Positions 50,572-59,473 are shown, counted from the stretch's first letter. The stretch is 64,000 nt of DNA from Bradyrhizobium lupini (GCF_040939785.1 NZ_CP162553.1:4607001-4671000), one strand, 5' to 3'. Program-made: numbers and translations. The notes: generated by a model not told the origin, from the letters alone.

Positions 50572-51267
50572 ATGTTCAAGACCGTAGTGACACTTTTCCG
50601 CGGCAGCGTGGCCGCCGCCAGCGAGGAGCTGGAAGACCGGACGGCCCTTCTGATCCTCGATCAACAGATGCGCGACGCGGCCGCGGCCGTCGAGCGCAGC
50701 AAACGGACCCTTGCGCTGGCGATTGCGCAGGACCAGCAGGAAGCTCGCAAGCTCGAGGCGACCGTCGCCCGCATCGCTGATCTCGAGATGCGCGCGGTCG
50801 CGGCGCTCGACGGGGACCGCGAGGATCTCGCCAACGATGCTGCCGAAGCCATCGCGGGCCTGGAGGCCGATCGCGATGCGGCGCTGACGGCCCGCGCACT
50901 GTTCGCAACCGAAATCGCGCGGCTGAAGCGGCACGTCGCAAGCGCGCAGGCCCGCATCACCGAGCTCGACCGCGGCCGCCGCGTCGCCCGTGCCTCGGAA
51001 GCGGTGCGCTCGCTTCGCCGCAGCGGCATCGAGGCGGCACGCCCCAACGAATCCACGCTGCCGGAGGCGGAGAGCACTTTGAGGCGTCTTCGTGAGCGGC
51101 AGATGGAAGCCCAGGCCGCCGACGACGCGCTGGTCGAGCTCGATGCGGCCACCGGTCCGCTCGCCACCGCCGAAAAACTCGCCGAGCAGGGTTTTGGCCC
51201 CAGGCTCAAGACGACCGCGGACGACGTGCTGGCGCGGTTGAAGTCCAAGAGCATGCTGACTGGCTGA
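50572..51267 (+). CDS. PspA/IM30-family membrane-protecting protein
   Basis: This 231-residue, almost wholly helical protein starts MFKTVVTLFRGSVAAASEEL, an amphipathic helix, and continues as coiled coil (ALLILDQQMRDAAAAVERSK and the following 150 residues). PspA/Vipp1 proteins polymerise on damaged inner membranes. The GGGAG site lies eight bases before the ATG at 50572. It is followed by a YiaA-type gene and preceded by a divergent TetR gene, so the module looks like a compact envelope-stress response under a TetR repressor instead of PspF/sigma-54. Confidence 0.88.
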   Translation: MFKTVVTLFRGSVAAASEELEDRTALLILDQQMRDAAAAVERSKRTLALAIAQDQQEARKLEATVARIADLEMRAVAALDGDREDLANDAAEAIAGLEADRDAALTARALFATEIARLKRHVASAQARITELDRGRRVARASEAVRSLRRSGIEAARPNESTLPEAESTLRRLRERQMEAQAADDALVELDAATGPLATAEKLAEQGFGPRLKTTADDVLARLKSKSMLTG

Positions 51268-51303
51268 TCCCAACCCCATCATTCGAACCAACAGGAGACC
51301 ATC

Positions 51304-51579
51304 ATGAACCAGAATGGCCAGCCCCACAGCGGCGCCTGGGTGACTTTCACTTACGTGTCCTTCGCAGCCTCCGCCTTCCTCATCGCCATCGGCATCTTCT
51401 TCCTGCCGATCGACCTCTGGATGAAGGGTTATCTCACCATGGGCATCGTCATGTTGATCCAGACTTGCATCACCCTGACCAAGACGGTCCGGGACAACCA
51501 TGAAAGTAGCCGGATGGTGAACCGCATCGAGGATGCCAGGGCGGAACGTCTGCTGATGGAAGTCTCCAAGGCGGCCTGA
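51304..51579 (+). CDS. YiaA/YiaB two-helix inner-membrane protein
   Basis: The 91-residue protein has two membrane helices (about 13-36 and 41-60, WVTFTYVSFAASAFLIAIGI and GYLTMGIVMLIQTCITL) and a charged C-terminal tail. This is the YiaAB domain. It lies 36 bases behind pspA with its own GGAGACC site and should be cotranscribed. A partner role in PspA membrane binding is possible but unproven. Confidence 0.88.
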   Translation: MNQNGQPHSGAWVTFTYVSFAASAFLIAIGIFFLPIDLWMKGYLTMGIVMLIQTCITLTKTVRDNHESSRMVNRIEDARAERLLMEVSKAA

Positions 51580-51601
51580 GAGGCATGACAATACGCAAGG
51601 A

Positions 51602-51630
51602 AAGCAGCGGAGCAATTTGTTCCGCTGCTT
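51602..51630 (+). terminator. terminator-like hairpin after the pspA operon
   Basis: AAGCAGCGGA and TCCGCTGCTT pair around a short loop. The T-run after it is weak (TT), so it may be a partial terminator or RNA-end protector. Confidence 0.5.
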
Positions 51631-51804
51631 CGCGCCGGATGCATTCCGTCAAACCTTATCGCGCCAGCGAAATGCAACCGAGCCATGACGGATCGCGCGG
51701 GCGTGCGCTCTTGCGCACCGGCAGCGGCCGGAGCACTCTGCACGAGCGGCACACAAAGAATGCCGCCAAAAAGATGTGCTTACAAGATCTCGGCGAGGAA
51801 CCTC

Positions 51805-52869
51805 ATGGCAGCGACGCGGATCGACTGCGACATCCACCCGGCGGTTGGTGGCACGCGCACGACGCTACTGCCCTATCTCAGCGATCACTGGAAAGAGCAG
51901 GTCGTGAGCCGCGCCATCGACGGGCTCGATCTCACCTCCTATCCGCCCGGCATGCCGCTAAGCGGCCGCGCCGACTGGCGTCCGGCGAACGGCACAAAGC
52001 CCGGTTCCGATCTTGCGATGGTGCAGAAGGGCGCATTTGAGCAGTTGGGTGCCAGTCACGCGATCCTCAACGTGCTCTATGGCGCGCAGGCTGTGTTCGA
52101 CCCCTACATGGCGGCCGACTTCTGCAAGGCGATCAACGACTGGATCGCCACTGAGTGGCTGTCGCGCGATCCGCGCTTGCGTGCCTCGATCGTGGTGCCG
52201 ATGCAGGACCCGGAGCTAGCGATCGAGGAGATCGAGCGCCGCGCCGGCGATCACCGCTTCGTCTCGATCCTCGTGCTGGCGCAGGGCGAGACGCTCTTGG
52301 GACGGCGGCATTTCTGGCCGGTCTATCGGCTCGCCGAGAAATACAAGCTGCCGCTCGCGATCCACGCCGGCACGCAATATCGGCAGGCGCCGAGCTCGGC
52401 CGGATGGCCGTCGCACCGCTACGAATATTACTTCGTCGAGGCGCAGGCATTTCAGGCGCAGATCCTGAGCCTGATCTATGAGGGCGTGTTCGGCAAGTTT
52501 CCGGACCTCAAGGTCGTGCTGATGGAATCCGGCGTGAGCTGGCTCCCGGCTTTCATGTGGCGCGCCAACAAGACCTGGCGCGGGGTGCGCGTCGAGGTGC
52601 CCTGGGTCGAGCGCGAGCCGGCTGCGATCATTCGCGACAATTTCCGCGTCACCATGCAGCCGTTTGATGCGCCGGGCGACGCCAGAAGCGTCGAGGAGAT
52701 CATCGACCAGATCGGATCCGAAAAGATGTTCCTGTTCGCGTCCGACTATCCGCACTGGCAGTTCGACGGCGACGATCCGATCCCGCCGGACCTGCCGAAC
52801 AGCATCATCTCGAAGATGTGCGTCGACAACCCGCTGGAGACGTTTCCGCGGCTGTCGCTCGCCAACTAG
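51805..52869 (+). CDS. amidohydrolase-family (PF04909-type) metal hydrolase/decarboxylase 1
   Basis: This 354-residue TIM-barrel enzyme has metal ligands in DCDIHPAV, LAIHAGTQYR and FASDYPHWQFD, the ACMSD/LigW-like pattern. Such enzymes decarboxylate aromatic or enol acids or hydrolyse lactone-like substrates. A GAGGAA site six bases before the ATG at 51805 sets the start. It is followed after 13 bases by a related amidohydrolase and then by a Rieske protein, forming one operon. Confidence 0.88.
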   Translation: MAATRIDCDIHPAVGGTRTTLLPYLSDHWKEQVVSRAIDGLDLTSYPPGMPLSGRADWRPANGTKPGSDLAMVQKGAFEQLGASHAILNVLYGAQAVFDPYMAADFCKAINDWIATEWLSRDPRLRASIVVPMQDPELAIEEIERRAGDHRFVSILVLAQGETLLGRRHFWPVYRLAEKYKLPLAIHAGTQYRQAPSSAGWPSHRYEYYFVEAQAFQAQILSLIYEGVFGKFPDLKVVLMESGVSWLPAFMWRANKTWRGVRVEVPWVEREPAAIIRDNFRVTMQPFDAPGDARSVEEIIDQIGSEKMFLFASDYPHWQFDGDDPIPPDLPNSIISKMCVDNPLETFPRLSLAN

Positions 52870-52882
52870 ACCGGAGTTTCGC

Positions 52883-53995
52883 ATGAGTGAGGTCATCGAC
52901 CGCCCACTACGAGAAGACGAAAAGCCTGCCGCTTCGCGGCTGCGCATCGTCGATTGCGACGTTCATCCGAGCCTGCATTCGTTCGACGATCTCAACGAGT
53001 TTCTGCCAAAGCGCTGGCAGCAGCATCTGAAGGAATATGGCAGCCATTTGCGCACGCCCTATCTGTTCACCACGCCCTATCCGCGCTCCTCGCCACTGAT
53101 CGCGCGCCGCGATGCCTGGCCGCCAACCGGCGGACCTCCCGGGTCGGATCTCGCCTTCATGCAGAAGCAGCATCTCGATCCGCTCGACGTCGAGTTCGGG
53201 ATTTTGCAGGTGCTCGATCTCTTCATCTTCTCGCAGCAGAACCTCGAATTCGGCGCCGCGATCCAGCGCGCCATCAACGACTGGCAACTGGCGTTATGGT
53301 CGCATCGCGACCCGCGTCTGAAGGCTTCGATCCTGGTCGGCCAGGACGGCGTCGATCTCGCCATTGCCGAGATCGAACGCTGCGCGAAAATCGGCGAATA
53401 CGTCCAGATCAACGTCTCGCCGCGCGCCAACGAGCCGCTGGGCCGCCGCCGCTACTGGCCGATCTACGAGCGTGCCCAAGAACTGGACCTGCCGCTCGGC
53501 ATCCATGTCGGCGGCTATGGCGGGCACGCGCCGACCGGTGGCGGCTGGCCGTCTTATTATGTCGAGGAGCACCAGTCCAACGCGCACACCATTGCGGCGC
53601 AGCTTGCCAGTCTCGTGATCGAGGGCGTGCCGGAGCGCTTTCCGAAATTGAAGTTTGTCTTCATCGAGGGCGGCTTCGGCTGGATCCCGTCCGCGGTGTG
53701 GCGGATGGACCAGCATTTCGAGCGCTTCCGCAGCGAGGTGCCGCATCTCAAGCGCAAGCCGTCGGAATACGTGCGCGAGCATTTCTGGTTCACGACGCAA
53801 CCGATCGACGAACCTGACGAAGCCCGGCACCTGCGCTCGTTGATCGAATGGGTCGGCATCGACCGTCTCCTGTTCTCGTCGGACTATCCGCACTGGGATT
53901 TCGACGATCCGCGCTTTGCGTTCAAGACGCCACTGACGGACGCCGAGCGAAGGAAGATCTTCAGCACCAATGCCCGCGCGGTCTACAAGTTCTGA
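52883..53995 (+). CDS. amidohydrolase-family metal hydrolase/decarboxylase 2
   Basis: The 370-residue relative of the preceding gene has the ligands DCDVHPSL, LGIHVGGYGG and FSSDYPHWDFD and the aromatic-acid-type insert SQQNLEFGAAIQRAINDW. The pair probably catalyses successive or alternative steps on the same compound. It is 14 bases from the Rieske gene. Substrate unknown. Confidence 0.88.
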   Translation: MSEVIDRPLREDEKPAASRLRIVDCDVHPSLHSFDDLNEFLPKRWQQHLKEYGSHLRTPYLFTTPYPRSSPLIARRDAWPPTGGPPGSDLAFMQKQHLDPLDVEFGILQVLDLFIFSQQNLEFGAAIQRAINDWQLALWSHRDPRLKASILVGQDGVDLAIAEIERCAKIGEYVQINVSPRANEPLGRRRYWPIYERAQELDLPLGIHVGGYGGHAPTGGGWPSYYVEEHQSNAHTIAAQLASLVIEGVPERFPKLKFVFIEGGFGWIPSAVWRMDQHFERFRSEVPHLKRKPSEYVREHFWFTTQPIDEPDEARHLRSLIEWVGIDRLLFSSDYPHWDFDDPRFAFKTPLTDAERRKIFSTNARAVYKF

Positions 53996-54009
53996 GAAGG
54001 TCTGCACGG

Positions 54010-54423
54010 ATGGCCCGTCACATCGTCGCGTCCACCTCGGAGATACCACCCGGTGGCAACAAGGTCGTCGATGTCGCCGGCCGCGACATTGTCGTGTTCC
54101 ACGTCAATGGCGAGTTCTTCGCTTTGCTGAACCGCTGCCCGCACGAAGGCGCGCCGCTGGAGAAAGCGGCCTGTGTCGCGCGACTGACCTCGCCCGAGCC
54201 CGGCATCTATCAGCGCTCGCGCGTCGGCGAGATGCTGCGCTGTCCCTGGCATGGCTGGGAGTTCGACATGCGCAACGGCCAGTCCTGGTTCGACCCGAAG
54301 CGCGTCAAGATTAGGTCATATCCGGTCGCGGTGGAGCGAGGCGAGGAACTCCAGAAAGGCCTGTATGTTGCCGAGACCTTTCCGGTGCATGTCGAGGACA
54401 GCTACGTGATTGTCGAGGTCTGA
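54010..54423 (+). CDS. Rieske-type [2Fe-2S] ferredoxin
   Basis: This 137-residue protein has the two cluster halves RCPHEGAP (C-x-H) near residue 41 and CPWHGWEFD (C-x2-H) near residue 80. Stand-alone Rieske ferredoxins feed electrons to ring-hydroxylating oxygenases or related enzymes. It is the third gene of the amidohydrolase operon and has no terminal oxygenase beside it, so its partner may be encoded elsewhere. Confidence 0.9.
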   Translation: MARHIVASTSEIPPGGNKVVDVAGRDIVVFHVNGEFFALLNRCPHEGAPLEKAACVARLTSPEPGIYQRSRVGEMLRCPWHGWEFDMRNGQSWFDPKRVKIRSYPVAVERGEELQKGLYVAETFPVHVEDSYVIVEV

Positions 54424-54494
54424 GCAGCCGTTTCGGATTGTGATTTCGCCGCAGGTGGGATAAGCCTCGCCCGCATTTATGGCGGAGACGAGCT

Positions 54495-54701
54495 TTGTCG
54501 AAACAATCCCTGCGTGAGGAGGCCGAGCGCCTGATCCGCGAATCGATGGAAAAGAAAACCGTCGTCGTCAAGCAGGGCGATACTCGCATCGAGGCCGTCT
54601 GTGGTAAATGCGGCGCCCCGAACCGTGTGCAGGCGCCAAAGGGCCAGACCCGCATCAAGTTCGCCTGCAAGAATTGCGGGCATCAGCAAGAGACGCTGTA
54701 G
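54495..54701 (+). CDS. small zinc-ribbon protein
   Basis: The 68 residues begin with a charged helix (MSKQSLREEAERLIRESMEK) and contain CGKCG and CKNCG, a likely four-Cys zinc site of rubredoxin/ribbon type. The only in-frame start is TTG at 54495, seven bases after a GGAG site, and it is used here. Similar short proteins are widespread in rhizobia without known function. Confidence 0.7.
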   Translation: MSKQSLREEAERLIRESMEKKTVVVKQGDTRIEAVCGKCGAPNRVQAPKGQTRIKFACKNCGHQQETL

Positions 54702-54710
54702 GTTTCTTCG

Positions 54711-54859
54711 CCCTCTCCCCCTGTGGGAGAGGGTGGCTCGCCGCATAGCGGCGAGACGGGCGAGGGGTTTCTCTCTGCGAGAGACACTGCTCCTGAATTT
54801 GCGGATGCAACCCCTCATCCGGCGCTTCGCGCCACCTTCTCCCACAAGGGGAGAAGGAA
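54711..54859. repeat. interspersed repeat, family F
   Basis: CCCTCTCCCCCTGTGGGAGA at one end and TTCTCCCACAAGGGGAGAAGG at the other enclose internal GGCTCGCCGCATAGCGGCGAG and CCGGCGCTTCGCGCC hairpins. This is the kind of repeat that creates false protein frames on its other strand. It fills the gap between two convergent genes and may terminate both. Confidence 0.75.
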
Positions 54860-54865
54860 AAACGC

Positions 54866-55711
54866 CTAATCCCCCTTCACGAATTTCGCGAATGCATCCG
54901 CATGGTCCGGGTGCCAGCGTGACAGCGGCGGGCGGTTCTCCACGATATCGCCCGCGGCCCACAGCATGCGCTTTTCGTCGAGCGCGCGCGGGACGTCGTT
55001 GTCCGGGCACAGAATGTAGAAATCGCCGGCCTCCAGCCGCGCCAGCATGAAATGCACGGTCTGCTCGGCCGTCCACGCCCCGGCCGGCTTCTCCGTCCGG
55101 CCCTTCGCGGTAAGGCCGGTAAAGACGAAGCCGGGAATCAGCAGATGCGCGGTGATGCGGCAACCCGCAGTGTTGCGCAGCTCGTGCTGGAGCGCTTCCG
55201 TAAAAGCTTTCACGCCTGCCTTGGAGACGTTGTAGGCGGGATCGCCGGGCGGGGTGGTGATGCCCTGCTTCGACCCGGTGTTGATGATGAGCCCCGCCCT
55301 GCCGCGCGCGATCATGTTGGGCGCGAAGATGCGCGAGCCGTTGATGATGCCCCACATGTTGACGCCGATGATGCGCTGCCAGTTGTCGGGTTCGCCGAAC
55401 AGCGTGCTGCCGGGCTGGATGCCCGCATTGTTCATGAGGATGTCGGTGCCGCCGAAGCGCTCGTGGACGGCGCGCTCCAGTTCCATCACGCTCTCGGCCT
55501 TGCTGACGTCAATCGCGAAGGTCATCACATGTGCGGCGGACGTGAGGGATGAGAGTCTTGTCGCGGCGTCCGCCAGCCGCGCCTGATCCACATCGGCGAT
55601 ACACACCTTCACGCCGTTTCGCGCGAAGGCTGCGGCGGCGGCGAATCCGATGCCGGACGCGCCACCGGTGATCACGGCAACATTGTCTTTGATGATCGCG
55701 GGATGTGGCAT
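54866..55711 (-). CDS. short-chain dehydrogenase/reductase
   Basis: This 281-residue enzyme has the Rossmann start AVITGGASGIGFAAAAAFA, the NNAG motif (ILMNNAGIQPG) and the active-site set Ser/Tyr/Lys in INTGSKQGI and YNVSKAGVKAF. It oxidises or reduces an alcohol/ketone using NAD(P). It faces away from the aldehyde dehydrogenase gene, so the two likely share a control region. The ATG at 55711 precedes MPHPAIIKDN; the open frame continues upstream. Confidence 0.9.
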   Translation of the reverse strand: MPHPAIIKDNVAVITGGASGIGFAAAAAFARNGVKVCIADVDQARLADAATRLSSLTSAAHVMTFAIDVSKAESVMELERAVHERFGGTDILMNNAGIQPGSTLFGEPDNWQRIIGVNMWGIINGSRIFAPNMIARGRAGLIINTGSKQGITTPPGDPAYNVSKAGVKAFTEALQHELRNTAGCRITAHLLIPGFVFTGLTAKGRTEKPAGAWTAEQTVHFMLARLEAGDFYILCPDNDVPRALDEKRMLWAAGDIVENRPPLSRWHPDHADAFAKFVKGD

Positions 55712-55905
55712 GGATCGGTCTCCGGGGAGGGGCTCGGTCGTGCTATAACATGGCACTCGCGCGACCCCGCACAAGTCGGCATGGGAGGTGTTCGTTCCGC
55801 GCCGACTCTACGCCTCTACTTTACGCCTGTCCGGCATCGCAGTATTCTATCGATCAACGATCCCACCCAGATCGAACCAATCAATCATTGACAGGGAGTT
55901 CAGCC

Positions 55906-57402
55906 ATGGCTGTGTCGCAGGCTATTCCGATCACGCGCCATCCATTCGCCAACGGATCCTACAAGCAGATGCTGATCGACGGGAAGTGGGTCGATGCTGC
56001 CTCAGGCAAGCGCTTCGAGACCCACAACCCCGCGACCGGCGAACTGCTCGCAACAGTGGCCGAGGGCGACAAGGAAGATATCGATCGCGCAGTTGCTGCC
56101 GCTCGCCGCGCCTTCGAAGGGCCCTGGAGCAAGGTCAAGCCGTTCGAGCGGCAGAATCTGCTCCTGAAGCTTGCCGACCTCGTCGAGAAGAATTTCGACG
56201 AATTGTCGCAGCTCGACACGCTCGACATGGGCGCGCCGCTCAGCCGTACCCGTGCCTATCGCCTGCGCGCCGTCGGCATGCTGCGCTATTATGCCGGCCA
56301 GTCCACCGCGATCCATGGCGAGACCATCGAGAACTCGCTGCCCGGCGAAATCTTCTCCTACACGCTGAAGGAGCCGATCGGCGTCGTCGGCGCCATCATT
56401 CCCTGGAACGGTCCCTTGACTGCGACGATCTGGAAGATCGGTCCGGCGATCGCGACCGGCTGCACCGTCGTGCTCAAACCGGCCGAAGAAGCGCCGCTGA
56501 CCTCGCTGCGCATCGCCGAGCTCGCGATGGAAGCGGGCGTTCCGCCCGGCGTCATCAACGTCGTGCCTGGCTATGGCGAGACTGCGGGCGCGGCGCTTGC
56601 CGCACACCACGACGTCGACAAGGTTGCCTTCACCGGCTCGCATGTCACGGGCCAGTCGATCATCCGCGCCTCGGCCGGCAACCTCAAGCGCGTCTCGCTC
56701 GAGCTCGGCGGCAAGTCGCCGGACATCGTGTTCGCGGATGCCGATCTCGATGCGGCCGTGCCGGGCGCTGCGATGGCGGTGTTCGCCAATTCGGGACAGA
56801 TCTGCAGCGCCGGCACCCGGCTTTTCGTCGAGCAGTCGATCTATGAGGAGTTCGTCGGCCGCGTGGCCGAGTTCGGCAAGAAACTGCAGGTCGGCAACGG
56901 CCTCGATCCCAACACCCAGATCGGACCGCTGGTGTCCGAGCAACAGCTCGAGCGCGTCACCAGCTATCTCGACATCGGCCAAAAGGAAGGCGCGCGGGCG
57001 CTTGCCGGCGGTGGCCGCGTCACCGAAGGCGCGCTTGCAAAAGGCTTCTTCGTATCGCCGACAGTGTTCGCGGGCGTCCAGGACAATATGCGCATCGCGC
57101 AGGAGGAGATCTTTGGTCCCGTCATTTCGGCGATCGCGTTCAAGGACATGGACGAGCTGGTCAAGCGCGCCAACGCCACCACGTTCGGTCTCGGCTCGGG
57201 CCTGTGGACGCGGGACGTCAGCAAGGCGCATGCGGTCGCGAAGAGGCTCCGTGCCGGTTCGGTGTGGGTGAACTGCTACCAGGCGATGGACCCGGCCGTG
57301 CCCTTCGGCGGCTACAAGATGAGCGGCTACGGCCGCGAATCCGGCAAGCAGCACGTCGAGGAATATCTCAACGTGAAGGCGGTGTGGATCAAGACGGCGT
57401 AA
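55906..57402 (+). CDS. NAD-dependent aldehyde dehydrogenase
   Basis: The 498-residue enzyme has all ALDH elements: IIPWNGPL, KPAEEAPL, FTGSHVTGQ, LELGGKSP (base Glu), GQICSAGTR (nucleophile Cys near 300) and EEIFGPV. It oxidises an aldehyde to an acid, plausibly an intermediate of the surrounding catabolic genes. An AGGGAG site seven bases before the ATG fits. Confidence 0.94.
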   Translation: MAVSQAIPITRHPFANGSYKQMLIDGKWVDAASGKRFETHNPATGELLATVAEGDKEDIDRAVAAARRAFEGPWSKVKPFERQNLLLKLADLVEKNFDELSQLDTLDMGAPLSRTRAYRLRAVGMLRYYAGQSTAIHGETIENSLPGEIFSYTLKEPIGVVGAIIPWNGPLTATIWKIGPAIATGCTVVLKPAEEAPLTSLRIAELAMEAGVPPGVINVVPGYGETAGAALAAHHDVDKVAFTGSHVTGQSIIRASAGNLKRVSLELGGKSPDIVFADADLDAAVPGAAMAVFANSGQICSAGTRLFVEQSIYEEFVGRVAEFGKKLQVGNGLDPNTQIGPLVSEQQLERVTSYLDIGQKEGARALAGGGRVTEGALAKGFFVSPTVFAGVQDNMRIAQEEIFGPVISAIAFKDMDELVKRANATTFGLGSGLWTRDVSKAHAVAKRLRAGSVWVNCYQAMDPAVPFGGYKMSGYGRESGKQHVEEYLNVKAVWIKTA

Positions 57403-57521
57403 CACTGGTCTTTCCCGCGTTCCGCGGGAGGGAATATCTGCTTTTGCAGGGGCGGCGCCTTCTCTCGGTAGCCGCCCCTCGCTATATGATGCGCATCCTT
57501 CCTTCGCCATTCGAGGCCAGC

Positions 57522-58649
57522 ATGAAATTCGAGGCGTTGTTTCAACCGTTGCAGGTCGGTCCGTACACGCTCGCGCATCGCGTCGCGATGGCGCCGTTGA
57601 CGCGCATGAGGGCCGAGCGCGAGAGCTTTTCGCCGCGGCCGCTCAACGCCGAATATTACGGCCAGCGCGCCACCCAAGGCGGCCTGCTCATCGCCGAGGC
57701 CTCGCCCGTGCTCTCGCACGGCCGCGGTAATCCAGCGACGCCCGGCATCTATTCGGAGACGCAGATCGCGGGCTGGCGCAAGGTGGTCGACGCCGTGCAC
57801 GCCAAGGGCGGCATCATCTTTCTCCAGCTCTGGCACGTCGGCCGCGTCTCGCATTCCTCCTTCCACGGCGGGGAGCTGCCGGTCTCGGCCTCCGCGATCC
57901 CGATCAAGGCCGAAGGCATGAAGGCGATGACTGCCGACGGCAAGATCTCCAACTATGAGACGCCGCGCGCGCTGGACACGGATGAAGTCAAGGGCATCGT
58001 CGAGGCCTTCAGGCAGGGTGCGAAGAACGCGCTGGCCGCCGGCTTCGACGGGGTCGAGATCCACGGCGCCAACGGCTATCTGCTCGAGCAATTCCTGCAA
58101 TCACGCAGCAACCAGCGCACCGATCAATATGGCGGTTCGATCGAGAACCGCGCGCGGCTTCTGCTCGAAGTGACCGAGGCCGCGATCGACGTCTGGGGCG
58201 CGGGCCGCGTCGGCGTGCGGCTGTCGCCCCACGGCATCGCCAATGATTCCGGCGAGCCCGATCCGATGCCGCTCTACACGCACGTGGTCAACGCGCTCGA
58301 CAAGCTCGGTCTTGCCTATCTGCATTTCATCGAACCGCGCTCCAGCGGCTCGGGGCGCGCCGAAGTCAACTGGCAGAACGTGCCGTCGGCGATGCTGCTG
58401 TTCCGCCCGCTCTACAGCGGCGTGCTGATGACCGCCGGCGGATTTACCGGCGAGACCGCGAACGCCGCCATTGCGGAGGGGCATGCTGACATCATCGCCT
58501 TCGGCCGCATCTTCATCTCCAACCCCGATCTGCCGCTCCGCCTGCAGCAGGATTACCCTCTCACGCCGTATAACCGTGCGACGTTTTACGGTGGCGAGGA
58601 GAAGGGTTATACGGATTATCCCGCGTACGACGAACTGACGCCGGTCTGA
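57522..58649 (+). CDS. old yellow enzyme-family NADH:flavin oxidoreductase
   Basis: This 375-residue FMN barrel has the motifs LFQPLQVGPYTLAHRVAMAP, LQLWHVGRVSH, DGVEIHGANGYLLEQF and IIAFGRIFISNPDL. It reduces activated C=C bonds, nitro groups or maleimide-type electrophiles. It follows the ALDH gene by 120 bases on the same strand. I chose the ATG at 57522 after GAGGCC, although an ATG 12 codons earlier is in frame. Confidence 0.92.
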   Translation: MKFEALFQPLQVGPYTLAHRVAMAPLTRMRAERESFSPRPLNAEYYGQRATQGGLLIAEASPVLSHGRGNPATPGIYSETQIAGWRKVVDAVHAKGGIIFLQLWHVGRVSHSSFHGGELPVSASAIPIKAEGMKAMTADGKISNYETPRALDTDEVKGIVEAFRQGAKNALAAGFDGVEIHGANGYLLEQFLQSRSNQRTDQYGGSIENRARLLLEVTEAAIDVWGAGRVGVRLSPHGIANDSGEPDPMPLYTHVVNALDKLGLAYLHFIEPRSSGSGRAEVNWQNVPSAMLLFRPLYSGVLMTAGGFTGETANAAIAEGHADIIAFGRIFISNPDLPLRLQQDYPLTPYNRATFYGGEEKGYTDYPAYDELTPV

Positions 58650-58654
58650 CACTG

Positions 58655-58739
58655 CTGTAGCCCGGATGAGCAAAGCGATATCCGGGGTTCACTCAAGCTC
58701 TGGTCTTCCCGGATGTCGCTTCGCTCATCCGGGCTACAG
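58655..58739. repeat. inverted-repeat element, family D
   Basis: CTGTAGCCCGGATGAGC at the left and GCTCATCCGGGCTACAG at the right are exact complements, with inner AAAGCGA/TCGCTT arms. The structure could end transcription of the oxidoreductase gene. Confidence 0.8.
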
Positions 58740-58774
58740 AGTTATTGTGTTGCCCCGACTGACACCACGAACTC

Positions 58775-58854
58775 CGTCATTGCGAGCGCAGCGAAGCAAT
58801 CCAGACTGCCTCGGCGGAAAGACTCTGAATTGCTTCGCTGCGCTCGCAATGACG
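58775..58854. repeat. interspersed palindromic repeat, family B copy 3
   Basis: It has the same outer and inner arms as the copies at 3792 and 26030. It ends 12 bases before the start codon of the GFA-like gene, so its hairpin lies in that gene's leader. Confidence 0.85.
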
Positions 58855-58866
58855 AGAGGAGAGACA

Positions 58867-59368
58867 ATGGCCAAAGCCGCAGCCGCCGCAGGTATAGCCA
58901 CCGGCCAGTGCCTCTGCGGCAGGGTTACCTTCGAGATCGACGTTCCCGCACGCTGGGCCTGGCACGATCACTCCGCCGCCAGCCGTCGCGCCCACGGCGC
59001 CGCCTATGCAACCTATGTCGGAAGCTGGAAGAAGCGGTTTCGCATCACCGCAGGTAAGACGGCGCTGACGCGCTACGAGGACAAGGCAACGAAGACCGCG
59101 CGCAGCTTCTGCGCGCATTGCGGCACGCCGATCGCATATGAGCGCCCGCGCGGGCCGCATATGGTCAACATCCCCCGTGCGCTGTTTAGGGAACGCACCG
59201 GCCGCCAGCCGCTCTATCACATCGCGATCGAAGAGCTGCAGGAATGGACCTATACCGGCGAGCCGCTGGTGCCGCTGAAAGGCTTTCCCGGTGTGGTCTG
59301 GCAGCGCTCGAAAAAAGAAGCGGGCGAGCGGCGAGGATCCGTTCGAGTTGGGGCGCGAGGAGATGTAG
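58867..59368 (+). pseudogene. GFA-family (glutathione-dependent formaldehyde-activating-like) protein, C-terminus out of frame
   Basis: CLCGRVTFEI and FCAHCGTPIAYERPRG are the first and last zinc pairs of the GFA/CENP-V fold. The middle CHCxxC block of the family reads HDHSAASRRAHG, so those Cys are missing. At a run of six A (59311-59316) the frame drifts into a tail of no family likeness. With five A it reads KKRASGEDPFELGREEM and stops at 59368 (166 aa), which looks native. As written, the product continues to 59394 with a foreign tail, and enough core remains that it might still fold. Confidence 0.75.
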
Positions 59369-59473
59369 CGCTGTCCCACGCAACGCAGCCATGACCGCGC
59401 TTCCTTGCGCGCCTCCCGCGATTTCGGCCATCATGCTTTTTGCCTTGCGGCAACGTCCGCCTCTGGAGGAAAC

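Noticed and set aside
54477..55355. Minus-strand frame containing FPSPLVGEGGAKRRMRG
   Set aside because: That peptide is the usual false translation of the family F repeat; the real gene in this area is the SDR in another frame.
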